From Sodalis glossinidius str. 'morsitans' (lineage in GTDB: Bacteria; Pseudomonadota; Gammaproteobacteria; Enterobacterales; Enterobacteriaceae), in contig NC_007712.1 in NCBI RefSeq assembly GCF_000010085.1, positions 1 to 64,000 of the forward strand: a DNA stretch of 64,000 nt. Reading direction: 5' to 3'. Positions 27,270-37,555 of the stretch are shown here, piece after piece (position 1 is the stretch's first letter; each line of letters starts with the position of its first letter). Both the position numbers and the translations under genes were made by a program. The notes under the pieces are model-generated. The model was not told where the DNA came from, did not search any database, and saw only the letters and a program-made list of their open reading frames with translations.

Positions 27270-29195
27270 ATGTCTTCATCGGATATCAAGGTCATAGTGC
27301 AGAACTTTGGCCGCTTCCTCAGCAATATGGTGATGCCCAATATTGGCGCTTTCATCGCCTGGGGTATCATCACCGCGCTGTTTATTCCTACCGGCTGGAC
27401 ACCCAACGCGACGCTGGCCAAATTGGTCGGCCCGATGATCACTTACCTGCTACCGCTGCTGATTGGCTATACCGGCGGCCGGATGGTGGGTGGCGAACGC
27501 GGTGGCGTCGTCGGCGCGATTACCACCATGGGGGTGATCGCCGGTGCCGATATGCCGATGTTCCTCGGCTCAATGATTGCCGGTCCTCTCGGCGGTTGGG
27601 CTATCAAACGCTTCGACCGCGCCGTGGACGGTAAAATTAAAAGCGGTTTCGAGATGCTGGTTAATAACTTCTCGGCCGGTATTATCGGTATGTTGCTGGC
27701 GGTATTGGCCTTCCTGGCCGTCGGTCCGCTGGTAGAAATGTTGTCAAAAGGGCTGGCGGCTGGCGTTCACCTGATGGTGACCTATAACATGCTGCCGCTG
27801 ACGTCCGTTTTCGTCGAGCCGGCCAAAATTCTGTTCCTAAATAATGCCATCAACCACGGCATCTTCTCGCCGCTGGGCATTCAGCAGGCAACCGAGACCG
27901 GTAAATCGATATTCTTCCTGATTGAAGCCAACCCCGGCCCGGGTATGGGTGTCCTGATGGCGTATATGATATTTGGCCGTGGTAACGCCAAGCAATCCGC
28001 CGGCGGTGCAGCCATCATTCATTTCCTGGGTGGTATCCACGAAATTTATTTCCCCTATGTGCTGATGAATCCGCGTTTGTTGATCGCGGTTATCCTCGGC
28101 GGTATGACTGGCGTATTCACGCTGAATCTGCTGGGCGGCGGTCTGGTTTCGCCGGCTTCCCCGGGCTCTATCCTGGCCGTATTAGCCATGACGCCCAAAG
28201 GCACCTATTTCGCCAACTTGGCCGCTATTGTTGCCGCTTTCGCTGTTTCTTTCGTCATCTCGTCCATTTTGCTCAAGAGCTCACGCGCCACCGGCGATGA
28301 AGACAATTTAGCCGAGGCTTCACGCCGTGTGCAGGATATGAAAGCCCAGTCCAAAGGCGTGGCCGCTCCCGTCAATGCAGGTGCTTCGGGTGATTTAAGT
28401 TCGGTGTGGAAAATTATCGTGGCCTGCGATGCCGGCATGGGGTCGAGTGCCATGGGCGCCGGCGTCTTGCGTAAAAAGGTGAACGAGGCCGGGCTGAAGA
28501 ACATCAGCGTGACCAATAGCGCCATCAATAATTTACCCGACGATGTTGATCTGGTGATAACCCATCGCGATCTGACCGAACTTGCAATGCGTCATGCGCC
28601 GCAGGCGCAGCATATTTCGCTGAATAACTTCCTCGACAGCCAGCTTTACAGCGATTTGACCGCGCGTCTGGTAGCGGTACAAAAAAGTGGGGATAATCAG
28701 CAAAGAGTAATGACAACGTTGAACGACAGCTTTGAAGATGGCGAACAAAACCTGTTCCGCCTCACTGCGGACAACGTTTTTCTCGGTCAACATGCAGACC
28801 ACAAAGAGCAGGCTATCCGCTTCGCCGGTGAACAACTGGTGAAAGGGGGTTACGTCCAGCCCGAATACGTTCAGGCGATGATGGATCGTGAAAAACTGAC
28901 CTCGACTTACCTGGGTGAGTCCATCGCAGTGCCCCATGGCACTATCGAAGCGAAGGACCGCGTCCTGCGTACCGGCGTCGTATTCTGCCAGTACCCTGAC
29001 GGCGTTCGCTTTGGCGATGAGGAAGAGGATATTGCCCGACTGGTGATCGGGATCGCCGCCCGTAATAATGAGCACATTCAGGTCATCACCAGTTTGACCA
29101 ACGCGTTGGACGATGAATCGGTGATCGCGCGGTTAAGCCACACCACCGACGTGCAGGAAGTCCTGGAACTGCTGGCGAGCGGCAAAGCGTCCTGA
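27270..29195 (+). CDS. mtlA: Mannitol-specific PTS enzyme IICBA
   Basis: Inner-membrane phosphotransferase that imports D-mannitol as mannitol-1-phosphate. The 641-residue protein has the IIC membrane domain (about 1-340, with NIGAFIAWGIITALFIPTGW and GGIHEIYFPYVLMNPRLL), the IIB domain with active Cys386 in VACDAGMGSSAMGAG, and the IIA domain with active His556 in GESIAVPHGT. The ATG at 27270 is chosen over an in-frame GTG three codons upstream because it gives the family start MSSSDIK, after GGGGTGAG. It is under the CRP array and heads the mtlADR operon. All three phosphorylation domains are intact. Confidence 0.97.
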   Translation: MSSSDIKVIVQNFGRFLSNMVMPNIGAFIAWGIITALFIPTGWTPNATLAKLVGPMITYLLPLLIGYTGGRMVGGERGGVVGAITTMGVIAGADMPMFLGSMIAGPLGGWAIKRFDRAVDGKIKSGFEMLVNNFSAGIIGMLLAVLAFLAVGPLVEMLSKGLAAGVHLMVTYNMLPLTSVFVEPAKILFLNNAINHGIFSPLGIQQATETGKSIFFLIEANPGPGMGVLMAYMIFGRGNAKQSAGGAAIIHFLGGIHEIYFPYVLMNPRLLIAVILGGMTGVFTLNLLGGGLVSPASPGSILAVLAMTPKGTYFANLAAIVAAFAVSFVISSILLKSSRATGDEDNLAEASRRVQDMKAQSKGVAAPVNAGASGDLSSVWKIIVACDAGMGSSAMGAGVLRKKVNEAGLKNISVTNSAINNLPDDVDLVITHRDLTELAMRHAPQAQHISLNNFLDSQLYSDLTARLVAVQKSGDNQQRVMTTLNDSFEDGEQNLFRLTADNVFLGQHADHKEQAIRFAGEQLVKGGYVQPEYVQAMMDREKLTSTYLGESIAVPHGTIEAKDRVLRTGVVFCQYPDGVRFGDEEEDIARLVIGIAARNNEHIQVITSLTNALDDESVIARLSHTTDVQEVLELLASGKAS

Positions 29196-29230
29196 CCAGG
29201 CATGCGGGCGGGTCATTGACGCAAGAAACG

Positions 29231-29257
29231 AAAGGGCCTGCTATGGCCCCTTTTTTG
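29231..29257 (+). terminator. Hairpin with T-run between mtlA and mtlD
   Basis: AAAGGGCC and GGCCCCTTT form an imperfect stem over a short loop, followed by TTTTTT, 25 bases before mtlD. Inside an operon it probably acts as an attenuator or mRNA-stability element that lowers mtlD-mtlR expression relative to mtlA. Confidence 0.65.
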
Positions 29258-29281
29258 CTTAGATAATTCAAGGTTAACGTT

Positions 29282-30430
29282 ATGAAAGTATTACATTTTG
29301 GAGCAGGGAATATCGGCCGCGGGTTTATCGGTAAATTGTTGGCCGATGCCGGTGTTGAGGTTGTTTTCGCCGATGTAAACCAGCAGGTTCTCGACGCGCT
29401 GAACCAGCGCCACCAATACCAGGTGCGGGTAGTGGGTGAACAGGCCCAGGTAGAGACCGTTCGCGGGGTCAGCGCGGTGCATAGCGGCAGCGACGACGTT
29501 GTTGCGCTTATCGCCAGCGTGGATTTGGTGACGGCGGCGGTCGGTCCGCAGATCCTTGAACGCATTGCGCCCGCCATTGCCCGCGGTCTGGTTAAGCGAC
29601 ATGACGGCGGTGGCACGCAGCCGCTGAACATTATCGCCTGTGAGAACATGGTGCGCGGCACCAGCCAGCTTAAGCAGCATGTGCTTAATGCGCTGGAGCC
29701 GCGCTATCATGCCTGGGTTGACCAGCATGTCGGCTTTGTCGATTCCGCCGTGGACCGCATCGTGCCGCCGGTTGAAGCGGGCAGCGACGACCCGCTGGCG
29801 GTGACGGTCGAGAGTTTTAGCGAGTGGATTTTGGATAAAACCCAATTCAAAGGCGTCCCGCCCGCTCTCGGCGGTATGGAACTGACCGACAATCTGATGG
29901 CGTTTATGGAGCGTAAGCTGTTTACTCTGAATACGGGCCACGCCATTACCGCTTATCTGGGCCAGCTCGCCGGCCATCAGACCATCCGCGATGCCATTCT
30001 GGATCCGGCTGTCCGCCAGACAGTAAAAGGCGCGATGGAGGAGAGCGGAGCGGTGCTTATTAATCGTTATGGTTTTGATGCACGAAAGCATGCCGCCTAT
30101 ATCAACAAAATTCTTCAGCGCTTTGAAAATCCCTATTTGCATGACGACGTGGAACGCGTTGGCCGGCAGCCGTTGCGCAAACTGGGCGCTGGCGATCGGT
30201 TAATCAAGCCCTTGCGCGGTACGTTGGAATACGGTCTTGGCGATGCTAATCTGGTGACCGGCATCGCCGCGGCTATGCACTATCACAGCGACCAGGACCC
30301 GCAGGCGAAAGAGTGGGCGGCATTGCTGGCCGAGGTCGGTCCGCAGGCGGCGCTGGCCAAAGTCTCCGGCCTTGAAGAAGACAGTGAAGTTGTCGCGCAA
30401 GTGGTGAATGCCTATAACGCCATGCAGTAA
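29282..30430 (+). CDS. mtlD: Mannitol-1-phosphate 5-dehydrogenase
   Basis: Cytosolic NAD-dependent enzyme oxidising mannitol-1-phosphate to fructose-6-phosphate. The 382-residue protein begins MKVLHFGAGNIGRGFIGKLL, where GAGNIGRG is the NAD-binding glycine motif. The polyol dehydrogenase catalytic region includes KLFTLNTGHAITAYLG. It is complete and second in the mtl operon. Confidence 0.97.
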   Translation: MKVLHFGAGNIGRGFIGKLLADAGVEVVFADVNQQVLDALNQRHQYQVRVVGEQAQVETVRGVSAVHSGSDDVVALIASVDLVTAAVGPQILERIAPAIARGLVKRHDGGGTQPLNIIACENMVRGTSQLKQHVLNALEPRYHAWVDQHVGFVDSAVDRIVPPVEAGSDDPLAVTVESFSEWILDKTQFKGVPPALGGMELTDNLMAFMERKLFTLNTGHAITAYLGQLAGHQTIRDAILDPAVRQTVKGAMEESGAVLINRYGFDARKHAAYINKILQRFENPYLHDDVERVGRQPLRKLGAGDRLIKPLRGTLEYGLGDANLVTGIAAAMHYHSDQDPQAKEWAALLAEVGPQAALAKVSGLEEDSEVVAQVVNAYNAMQ

Positions 30431-30488
30431 CCGACAGAACCGGGGGCGGACACGCTTCTGCCCCCTGGCCCGCTACATGGTGTGCAAC

Positions 30489-31037
30489 ATGACGGAAAAC
30501 ACTCAGCTGCTGGAAAACAGCGTGCTCGAACGCCTGAATGCCGGAACCACGGTGCGGGAGTTTTTGCGGGCGGCGATTACGCTGCTGGCGGAAGCAGTAG
30601 CCATTTTGGTGACGCAGGTGTTCCGCAAGGATGACTATGCGGTCAAATACGCCGTGGAGCCGCTGCTGGTGGGAGCCGGGCCGCTGGTGGAACTGTCGGT
30701 ACGCCTGAAATTGGTTTATGCGCTCGGGGTGATAAGCCGCCAGGAGTACGAAGACGCCGAACTGCTGATGGCGCTGCATGAAGAACTGAAGCAGGATCCA
30801 GGCGATTATCGCTTTACCGACGATGAAATTTTGGGGCCGTTTGGCGAGTTGCATTGTGTCGCCGCGTTTCCGCCATCGCCGCAAATCTCGCGCGCGCCGG
30901 AGGATGAAGCACTGACGAAGATGCAACGGCAGCGCTACCAGCAAATGGTGCGCTCCACGATGGTCCTTTCCGCCACCGAATATCTGGTGCGAATTAGCGC
31001 CAAAAAGGCGTTCTCCGATCGGCTATTGCTTAAATAG
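30489..31037 (+). CDS. mtlR: Mannitol operon repressor MtlR
   Basis: MtlR represses the mtl operon; the MtlR fold is all-helical and lacks a classical helix-turn-helix. The 182-residue product contains QVFRKDDYAVKYAVEPLLVG and EDAELLMALHEEL, DDEILGPFGELHC and QMVRSTMVLSATE, all typical of the family. The ATG at 30489 is taken as start; an in-frame ATG four codons earlier is equally possible, and neither has a strong ribosome site. Third gene of the operon and complete. Confidence 0.92.
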   Translation: MTENTQLLENSVLERLNAGTTVREFLRAAITLLAEAVAILVTQVFRKDDYAVKYAVEPLLVGAGPLVELSVRLKLVYALGVISRQEYEDAELLMALHEELKQDPGDYRFTDDEILGPFGELHCVAAFPPSPQISRAPEDEALTKMQRQRYQQMVRSTMVLSATEYLVRISAKKAFSDRLLLK

Positions 31038-31214
31038 CCGCCGCGCCGGATTTCACGTCGGCGCGTTCGCCTTGCGGTCGCGGCGCCTGCGGACCGGCGG
31101 TCGCCCTCACCTAAGGCCTACCTCCTCCGCGAATAAATAGCTGCACCTGCGTCACTGCTGTTGTCACGGACTTGACTCCGGCCTGGCCGCGCATTAATTC
31201 GCCGACGCGCGGGC

Positions 31215-31240
31215 AAAAAAATCCCCGCTGGGGCGGGGAC
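31215..31240 (-). terminator. Rho-independent terminator of sodA
   Basis: On the minus strand TCCCCGCCCCAGCGGGGA forms a GC-rich stem and is followed by seven T. It lies 43 bases past the sodA stop. Confidence 0.85.
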
Positions 31241-31282
31241 GGGCGGGCGCTAACCGGTGTCGGTGTGCGCCGCGGAGCCGGA

Positions 31283-31900
<618 letters not shown>

Positions 31901-32028
31901 ATCAATCTCTCCATTTTAGTTGAACCGGCCCCCTTTAAATGCATGTTAGGGTCGCGTAAGCAATCCGATCATTATAGTTAATTAAATGTTGAATAAAACG
32001 TTTATCGGTGACTTTAAAAAGAATAAGG

Positions 32029-32283
32029 TTAACTTACGTCTTCAACGATCCGCGTCGGGTGGGTAAAGACCATGGCGCGTCCCGGTTTACTAAACCCTAC
32101 CAACGTCAAGCCGCAGCGTTCGGCAACCTCCACCGCCACGTGGCGGCCGACGTCCTCGGTGCCATAGCACAGTTCCCCTTCCGGCGAGATCCAGGCTGCG
32201 GCGTGAGTGCAGCCCGTAAGCTGGCCGATGGGCTGCACTTCTTGCAATCGATCCAGCGCATGGCGCTGCGCTTTCAGCGCCAT
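32029..32283 (-). pseudogene. fdhD: Remnant of formate dehydrogenase accessory protein FdhD
   Basis: FdhD is a sulfurtransferase needed to sulfurate the molybdenum cofactor of formate dehydrogenases. The remnant reads VQPIGQLTGCTHAAAW and GELCYGTEDVGRHVA, then jumps to VEVAERCGLTLVGFSKPGRA and the end of the protein. An internal block of about 50 residues (LDKLLG up to the TTLA region) is deleted, and the N-terminal half including the CxxC motif is missing. It follows sodA as in other enterobacteria. Confidence 0.88.
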
Positions 32284-32520
32284 GCGCTGGATTGACGCAT
32301 GCAGGGCCGGTCGTCCTCAGCGTGGAAAGCGGTGTGTTTCAGATGGTTTTCTCCCGCAATGCTAGTAGGGCGTTATTATTCGCTGCTCGGGCGAGCGATG
32401 CAAACCCTCAACCCGGGCAAGCGGTTGACTTTACCTAAACAGTTTTTTTCAGTAAGTTGCGTAATTCAGAGGCCCTTGCTACGTTTAATGGAGCACCATT
32501 GCGGAGAAGGATTGAGGACT

Positions 32521-32769
32521 ATGACCAGGCATAATATCAAAATCGCATTATTCCTCATGATGGCTGCCGCCGGACTGGCAGGCACGTCCGGCGTGGCGTC
32601 GGCGGTGGATAGCGGGACGGGCAACGCGTCTGCATCGTCGGCGAAAGGCATTGGCGACGCCGACGCCAAAAGCATACAGGCTCATGCCGGCGGTGGAGAC
32701 CAGCAGCCCGCCAAGAATAGGGACCGCGCCGAATTTGATAAGCCTATCAACCGCGCGCTTGCCACTTAA
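32521..32769 (+). pseudogene. 5' part of a small secreted-protein gene fused to antisense mdfA
   Basis: The frame starts after GGAGAAGGATTGAGGACT, a good ribosome site, and reads MTRHNIKIALFLMMAAAGLA, then GTSGVASAVDSG, which looks like a cleavable signal peptide (likely cut after SGVASA). From about 32645 the DNA is the reverse of mdfA, so the rest of the 82-codon frame is an accident of a deletion junction. The original protein cannot be identified from about 42 residues. Confidence 0.45.
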
Positions 32770-33461
32770 ATGTGCCAGCGTGACATTACCTACGATGAGC
32801 CCGCCAAAGATTGGCAGTTGTAGCAAGCCATATTCTACAGCGGTCAGGCAGTGGTCGCCCATCAGGATCACCGGCGACTGTGCCAGCCACGACAGCAGCG
32901 GCAGGCAGGCGCAGCCTATGGCTATCGCACCGTACAAAAACTGGCGGTTGCTGAGGATGACGCGGTAATCAGCCCACAGCGATGCCGGCGACAGTGGCTC
33001 GCCCAAACGGGTGGCGGTCTCCAGCATTGCGCGCCAAAGCCCTGCAGGAAACGCATGGCGATGAACTGTTCGATGGTATTTACCAGCAAAATACCCAGGC
33101 ATGCGCCGATAAAAAGTATAACCCCCGCCAGCATCATCGGACGACGGCTGCGACGATCGGACAGGGGGTCTAATAACCACTGCAGCACCATGCCGCCCGC
33201 CAAATAAGCGGTCATCGACGTCGGCACCCATTCATGACTAACGTTGAAGCTTTCCACAACGGCCATTATGCCTGGTTGTATCATGTCGTTAGCGATATAA
33301 ACGGCAAATTCAAACAACACCAGGCACAGCGGAAACAGCAACGCCCCCGGCCTAAAAGGGCGGGGGAAGAAATAGAAGACTTCATGATATAACCAATTGA
33401 AATTAAATGATAAAACGACTTTATCTGACGGCATCAGCGATACTGGTCGGCTATTTTGCAT
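32645..33461 (-). pseudogene. mdfA: Broken MFS multidrug transporter, MdfA-like
   Basis: MdfA is a 12-helix proton antiporter for cationic and neutral drugs. The preserved blocks are GALLFPLCLVLFEFAVYIAN with DMIQPG, WVPTSMTAYLAGGMVLQWLL with DPLSDR (antiporter motif A) and IEQFIAMRFLQGFG. After a deletion of about 70 residues come MLETATRLGEP, LPLLSWLAQSPVILMG and EYGLLQLPIFGGLIVGN. The end after SLYAFGVGVAN is missing. The N-terminus before GALLF is replaced by an unrelated segment. Two or more deletions and frameshifts make it non-functional. Confidence 0.88.
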
Positions 33462-33593
33462 ACAAATTGACAAAGTCGCAAGTCCTGCGTTGCCGTTAGC
33501 ACAATTCGGACAAAGATATATCCTTTTAAATAATTAGTTAAGATAATCTAACTATTTGATGATCAAGCTGTTGACCGCCGGCCGGGGAAAAGG

Positions 33594-34236
33594 ATGACGC
33601 AGATAGCTACAAAAAAAAATTTATCTGGATAGACAATCTGCACGGCTGCGCTTGTATGATGGTGGTGATATATACACTACCTATTATGTAACTCACAGCA
33701 ATATCGTAGGGGAACATAATTGGATGTTCGCCAATATGCTCAATTCGGCTTCGCGCGTGGCGGTGCCGCTCTTTATGATGATTTCCGGCTATCTGTTTTA
33801 CGGCGAACGTGCGGCGACAAAGAAACACCTTTTTCGTCTGGCGGGCTGTTTACTGTTCTACAGTGTGGTAGGGCTGGTCTATATGGCCTTGCTTACCCCT
33901 ATCAGCGCGCAACAGGCACTGTCAGGGATATTACAAAATATCATTTATGGTATTTCTACGCTGCTATTGCTCTCTATTTGCTGTCGCCGTTGATTCAGTT
34001 AAAAGCGTTAAGCGCCGGCCATCTGGCGGACGTGAAGATCGTGCCGGTGAACTTATTTATCAACGGCAACATGGTTTATTATCTGCTGTATGCCATTTTC
34101 GGCCGCGCGATTGGTCTGCTGACGCTGGATAACAAACGTGTTACACCGCTGGCGGCGGTGGTATTTCTGCTTGCCGTCGTGCTCATCGCGGCGGTGAGTT
34201 TGTTCATTTGGTTCAAATCCGCGCTGGTCTCAATGG
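33594..34236 (+). pseudogene. wecH: Broken O-acetyltransferase WecH (acyltransferase 3 family)
   Basis: WecH (YiaH) acetylates enterobacterial common antigen. The start region has a nine-A run (33609-33617) where the frame is already off before FIWIDNLHG. The next frame holds NMLNSASRVAVPLFMMISGY and CLLFYSVVGLVYMALL, and a further frame holds YLLSPLIQL and PVNLFINGNMVYYLLYAIFG. About 30 residues in the middle and the C-terminal third are deleted; the 3' end stops at a junction with the cupin remnant. Confidence 0.87.
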
Positions 34237-34512
34237 CTTTATGACCGACGCCGGCCCGGTTTCGCCGCCCAGCTGGATCTGCGCCTGGCCGGCGTAGACG
34301 CCAAGCAGTTCATGGGTATTGCTGTGAAAATGCGTAAAGGGATAAATGCCGTAGCACCATTGCGCCGGCCAGCCGTTGGCGGCGAAATGCCTTTCAAGCC
34401 ACACCGTTGGATGTACTGTGCCGCCGGGGATCACCCCGCGGTAAATCACCACCGGTAATGTATTGTTAGGAACGCCCTTGACGGCGTCAGTCAAGGAAAG
34501 GGTTTCAATCAT
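34237..34512 (-). pseudogene. Truncated cupin-domain protein
   Basis: The minus-strand frame reads MIETLSLTDAVKGVPNN, then CYGIYPFTHFHSNTHELLGV and AGQAQIQLGGETG. The HxH...E pattern and the GxAQIQLGGE strand are typical of cupins of the YjlB type. The C-terminal half is cut off at about 34236, where reversed wecH sequence begins. The enzymatic role is unknown. The start is taken at 34512; a start five codons upstream is possible. Confidence 0.65.
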
Positions 34513-34678
34513 CATAACGAGTGACATTCAGAATTTTTGCGTTAAGTCCTATCAGCATAGTCAACATTTTGCGCCAAGGGGATGATTTACAGAGCACGCT
34601 AATAAGGCTTAAGCTATTCAATGAATTATGACGGCTGGCGTATGCCGCCGATCCCTTCTCTTTTGCAGGAGCTTCACT

Positions 34679-35278
34679 ATGAGTAATGCTTTTATCGACG
34701 CCATAGCTGCGCGCCGCTCCATTTATGCCCTCGGCAAAAACGTTCCACTGTCGTCGGACGCCATTACCGCGCTGGTCAAAGAGGCGGTGAAGCACAGCCC
34801 TTCGTCGTTTAACTCGCAAAGCTCGCGCGTCGTGGTTTTATTTGGCCATGCGCATGAAAAGCTGTGGGACATTGTCAAAGGCACGTTGAAAAAAATTGTG
34901 CCGGCGGAAGCCTTTGGAGCGACCGAAAACAAATTATCGTCCTTTGCCGCCGGCGCCGGTACGATTCTGTTTTTTGAAGACACCACGGTCATCGATGAAC
35001 TGCAAAAACAATTTGCCGCTTACGCCGATAATTTTCCGATCTGGTCCGAACATTCCACCTGGATTGCGCAATTCGCGGTTTGGAGCGCTCTGGCGTAGGA
35101 AAAGATCGGCGCCAGTTTGCAGCACTATAACCCGCTGATTGACGATGAAGTCAAAGCGACCTGGCAGCTGCCGGACAGCTGGAAATTGCAGGCGCAGATG
35201 CCGTTTGGCTCGATTGAGAACCCCGCTGGTGAAAAGACGTATATCTCCGATGGAACCCGCTTCAAGGTATTCAAATAA
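34679..35278 (+). pseudogene. Nitroreductase-family protein with one amber codon
   Basis: FMN-dependent oxidoreductase of the nitroreductase superfamily (YdgI/HBN-like subgroup). The start SNAFIDAIAARRSIYALGKN holds the FMN phosphate-binding RRS motif, then HSPSSFNSQSSRVVVLFG. TAG at 35096-35098 breaks the frame after AQFAVWSALA, and EKIGASLQHYNPLIDDEV up to DGTRFKVFK completes a normal 199-residue protein. The start has TTGCAGGAGC upstream. Apart from this codon the frame is clean, so the event is recent or the codon is read through. Confidence 0.85.
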
Positions 35279-35294
35279 GCTGCAATGACAGGCT

Positions 35295-35327
35295 CGACCG
35301 GCTGGCCTCTGCGCCGGTCTTTTTTTG
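35295..35327 (+). terminator. Rho-independent terminator after the nitroreductase gene
   Basis: GACCGGC (35295-35301) pairs with GCCGGTC (35313-35319), followed by TTTTTTT. It lies 16 bases after the stop codon. Confidence 0.85.
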
Positions 35328-35493
35328 CCCTTAACGCAATGGCGGTTTTACTTTCGCGCGTGGCGGCTATAGTTATAGTCCGGGCCGTCTAAAAAAACAG
35401 ACAATTCCGAACCGGATCGGCGCCCCTGACGTGGGATGATTAGCGGCCAGGGGGCGCTGGTTTCAGACGTTAACCAACAAGAGGAGAAACGCC

Positions 35494-35586
35494 ATGACCC
35501 GAATTCTGCTAGTCTTTCTATTTTTCATCGCCGTATGTGCTGGGGTCATGGTGGTCCAAATGGGTGGTCATTATCCGTGGATCTAA
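35494..35586 (+). CDS. Possible 30-residue membrane peptide
   Basis: The frame MTRILLVFLFFIAVCAGVMV, then VQMGGHYPWI, follows a strong AGAGGAGAAAC ribosome site at ideal spacing. It encodes one hydrophobic helix (residues 4-21) with a short polar tail, the form of enterobacterial small membrane proteins. No family was recognised. The stop lies 10 bases before the convergent mdtG end. A TTATAGT-like element near 35370 could be part of a promoter. Confidence 0.5.
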   Translation: MTRILLVFLFFIAVCAGVMVVQMGGHYPWI

Positions 35587-35596
35587 GCTGTTGTCC

Positions 35597-36805
35597 TTAG
35601 ACGGATTTCCGCTCGCGCGCGACGCTAAGTTTGTGTATCCCGGCATGCAACTGCCAGGTGTTGATCAGCACCAGAGCGGCGGTGGCGATAAAGACCCAGC
35701 GAAAGCCCAGCAATGCCGAAATGCTGGAGCCCACCAGCGGGCCGGCAACATTTCCCAGATACATAAACGACTGGTTGTAGCCAAAAACGCGACCGGTGAC
35801 CTGATCGCTTGAGTATTTTACCAGCAGCGTCTGCACCGCCGGCATCAACGCCCCTTCGGCAAATCCCATTAAAAAGCGTAATATTCCCAGCTGTAGCGGC
35901 GTTCTGACCAGCGCCATGATGCAAAACAGCGCAATCAGGCAGCCTAACGCCGTCATCAGCACGCGCGCCGTACCAATACGATCCCCTAAGCGGCCAAGGC
36001 GCGGAGCGGCCAGCAGCGCCGACACCCCCGGCACCGCGGCAATCGCACCGCTAATGAACGCCAAGTTATCATGGTCGCTAGAGAGCTCTTTAATAAATAA
36101 GGTCAAGATCGGGCTGATGGAACTGTTGGTCAGCTGAATCATCATGGTGGTGACAAACAGCGTCAGAATCAACCGTGGGTAGGGTAGCGCGGCGAATACT
36201 GCCCGTCCGTGCAGTTGATCGGCCTTTTTTACCGTCACCACTCGTTCTTTGATTAACACAAGCGTAATGAGGAAACTGACGGTCATCAGCGCGGCGGTGA
36301 TAAGAAAGACCACCCGCAGACCGAGATGGTCGGCCATAAAACCGCCGAGCAGTGGACCGATAATCACCCCGGAAACCTGGCCGGTCGACAGTATGGCGAA
36401 CGCCCAGCCGCTCTTATCCCGCGGCACCTGCGACGCCACCAGCGCCATGGCGTTGGGAACATACCCCGAGGTCAGCCCCATCAACGCGCGCAGCAACAGC
36501 AATTGCCAGACGCTGGTGACGAAAGCCTGCAGGGCTATCACTACCGCCATACCAAGCGAGGCGCGCAGAAGCATCAGCTTGCGCCCGCGGCGGTCCGCCA
36601 TACTGCCCCACAGGGGCGACACGATGGCCGACACTAAAAAGGTGGCGCTGAACACCATACCGGACCAAAGGCTGAGAGATTCGTGCGAGCGGACGCCGAG
36701 TTGTTCCACATACAGCGGCAAAAAAGGCAGGATTTGGCTCATCGCCAGGCCGGTAAAAAAGCATCCCAGCCAGACCGATATAATATTGACCTTCCAGGCT
36801 TCCAT
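35597..36805 (-). CDS. mdtG: MFS multidrug transporter MdtG-like
   Basis: Inner-membrane 12-helix drug:proton antiporter of the DHA1 group. The 402-residue protein contains motif A as GSMADRRGRKLMLL and motif C-like GVIIGPLLGGFMADH, and matches E. coli MdtG (deoxycholate and fosfomycin resistance) across its length, for example FMGFAEGALMPAVQTLLVKY and SSDQVTGRVFGYNQSFM. It is complete. In E. coli mdtG lies elsewhere, so local order differs here. Confidence 0.87.
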   Translation of the reverse strand: MEAWKVNIISVWLGCFFTGLAMSQILPFLPLYVEQLGVRSHESLSLWSGMVFSATFLVSAIVSPLWGSMADRRGRKLMLLRASLGMAVVIALQAFVTSVWQLLLLRALMGLTSGYVPNAMALVASQVPRDKSGWAFAILSTGQVSGVIIGPLLGGFMADHLGLRVVFLITAALMTVSFLITLVLIKERVVTVKKADQLHGRAVFAALPYPRLILTLFVTTMMIQLTNSSISPILTLFIKELSSDHDNLAFISGAIAAVPGVSALLAAPRLGRLGDRIGTARVLMTALGCLIALFCIMALVRTPLQLGILRFLMGFAEGALMPAVQTLLVKYSSDQVTGRVFGYNQSFMYLGNVAGPLVGSSISALLGFRWVFIATAALVLINTWQLHAGIHKLSVARERKSV

Positions 36806-36898
36806 AGTCAGTACTTACACCGAGCAAAAGTGAGGTGGGAATATAGGGTACCATCCTTGCTCAAGCTGCCCTATCGAAAATTGCCCGCCCCGGCGTTT

Positions 36899-37493
36899 TT
36901 AACCGCCGTGCAGCCGCTGCGGGTTGTTTTGATAGCTGACGGTTAATTGTTTAAACCACTCATCGCTGATTGAATGGGGCGGCTGACGCAATGTCTGCAA
37001 GCCTTTGTCCAGTGTCCGTTCCGCCTCGTGCCATAGTCGGCTATCACCGACGCGCAATACCTTTAGCTGAAGTTTTTTTTCAATCAGATAAACGCTGGTG
37101 AAGCCGGCATCATAGCCGATAAGCGAGCATGTATTGTCGATGATGTCCGCCAATTTGATGGTCTTCGCTTCATCGCAGGCGTCAGCTAAATGGCGCAGGG
37201 CGGCCTGTTGTTTAACCACGCGTGAGGTCTGGGTGGGGAAGGGCGGCAGCGTTAGCATCTCCACCAGTTCAGCCACGTCGGCGCCAAAACGCTGCTGTAT
37301 CTACGCCGGTATCTTCTACGGTATCGTGGAGCCAGGCGGCGGCCAGATGGATGATGTAGGGCTCTTGGGTGTATTTGCGGCGCTGATCGAGTTTCCCATG
37401 GGCATCGCGGGCGAAGTGTCGCGCTCGCTGCTCAAGTGTCGGCATAATCTGCCCTCCGATTGTCGCGCCGCCATAGCGGTCATCAAACTTCAT
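36899..37493 (-). pseudogene. Broken small alarmone hydrolase (HD domain, MESH1-like)
   Basis: The first segment reads RARHFARDAHGKLDQRRKYT, then EPYIIH and AAAWLHDTVEDTGVD, where H, HD and the ED pair are the metal ligands of (p)ppGpp hydrolases (SpoT HD and MESH1). About 15-20 residues between YIIH and AAWLHD are deleted. A frameshift near 37275 then leads to VAELVEMLTLPPFP and KQQAALRHLADACDEAKTIK, LADIIDNT, another family motif. The broken gene is followed by a plus-strand ohrR. Confidence 0.8.
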
Positions 37494-37555
37494 TAAGTCA
37501 TTATAGACCAGGAAATGACTTGCTACTATATCGTGCGCTATCTATAATCTTTGCT

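Noticed and set aside
29291..30142. 283-codon minus-strand frame opposite mtlD
   Set aside because: Complementary to intact mtlD with no family features.
32299..32520. Upstream extension of the signal-peptide ORF
   Set aside because: The clear ribosome site and signal peptide begin at 32521; the upstream part has no such support.
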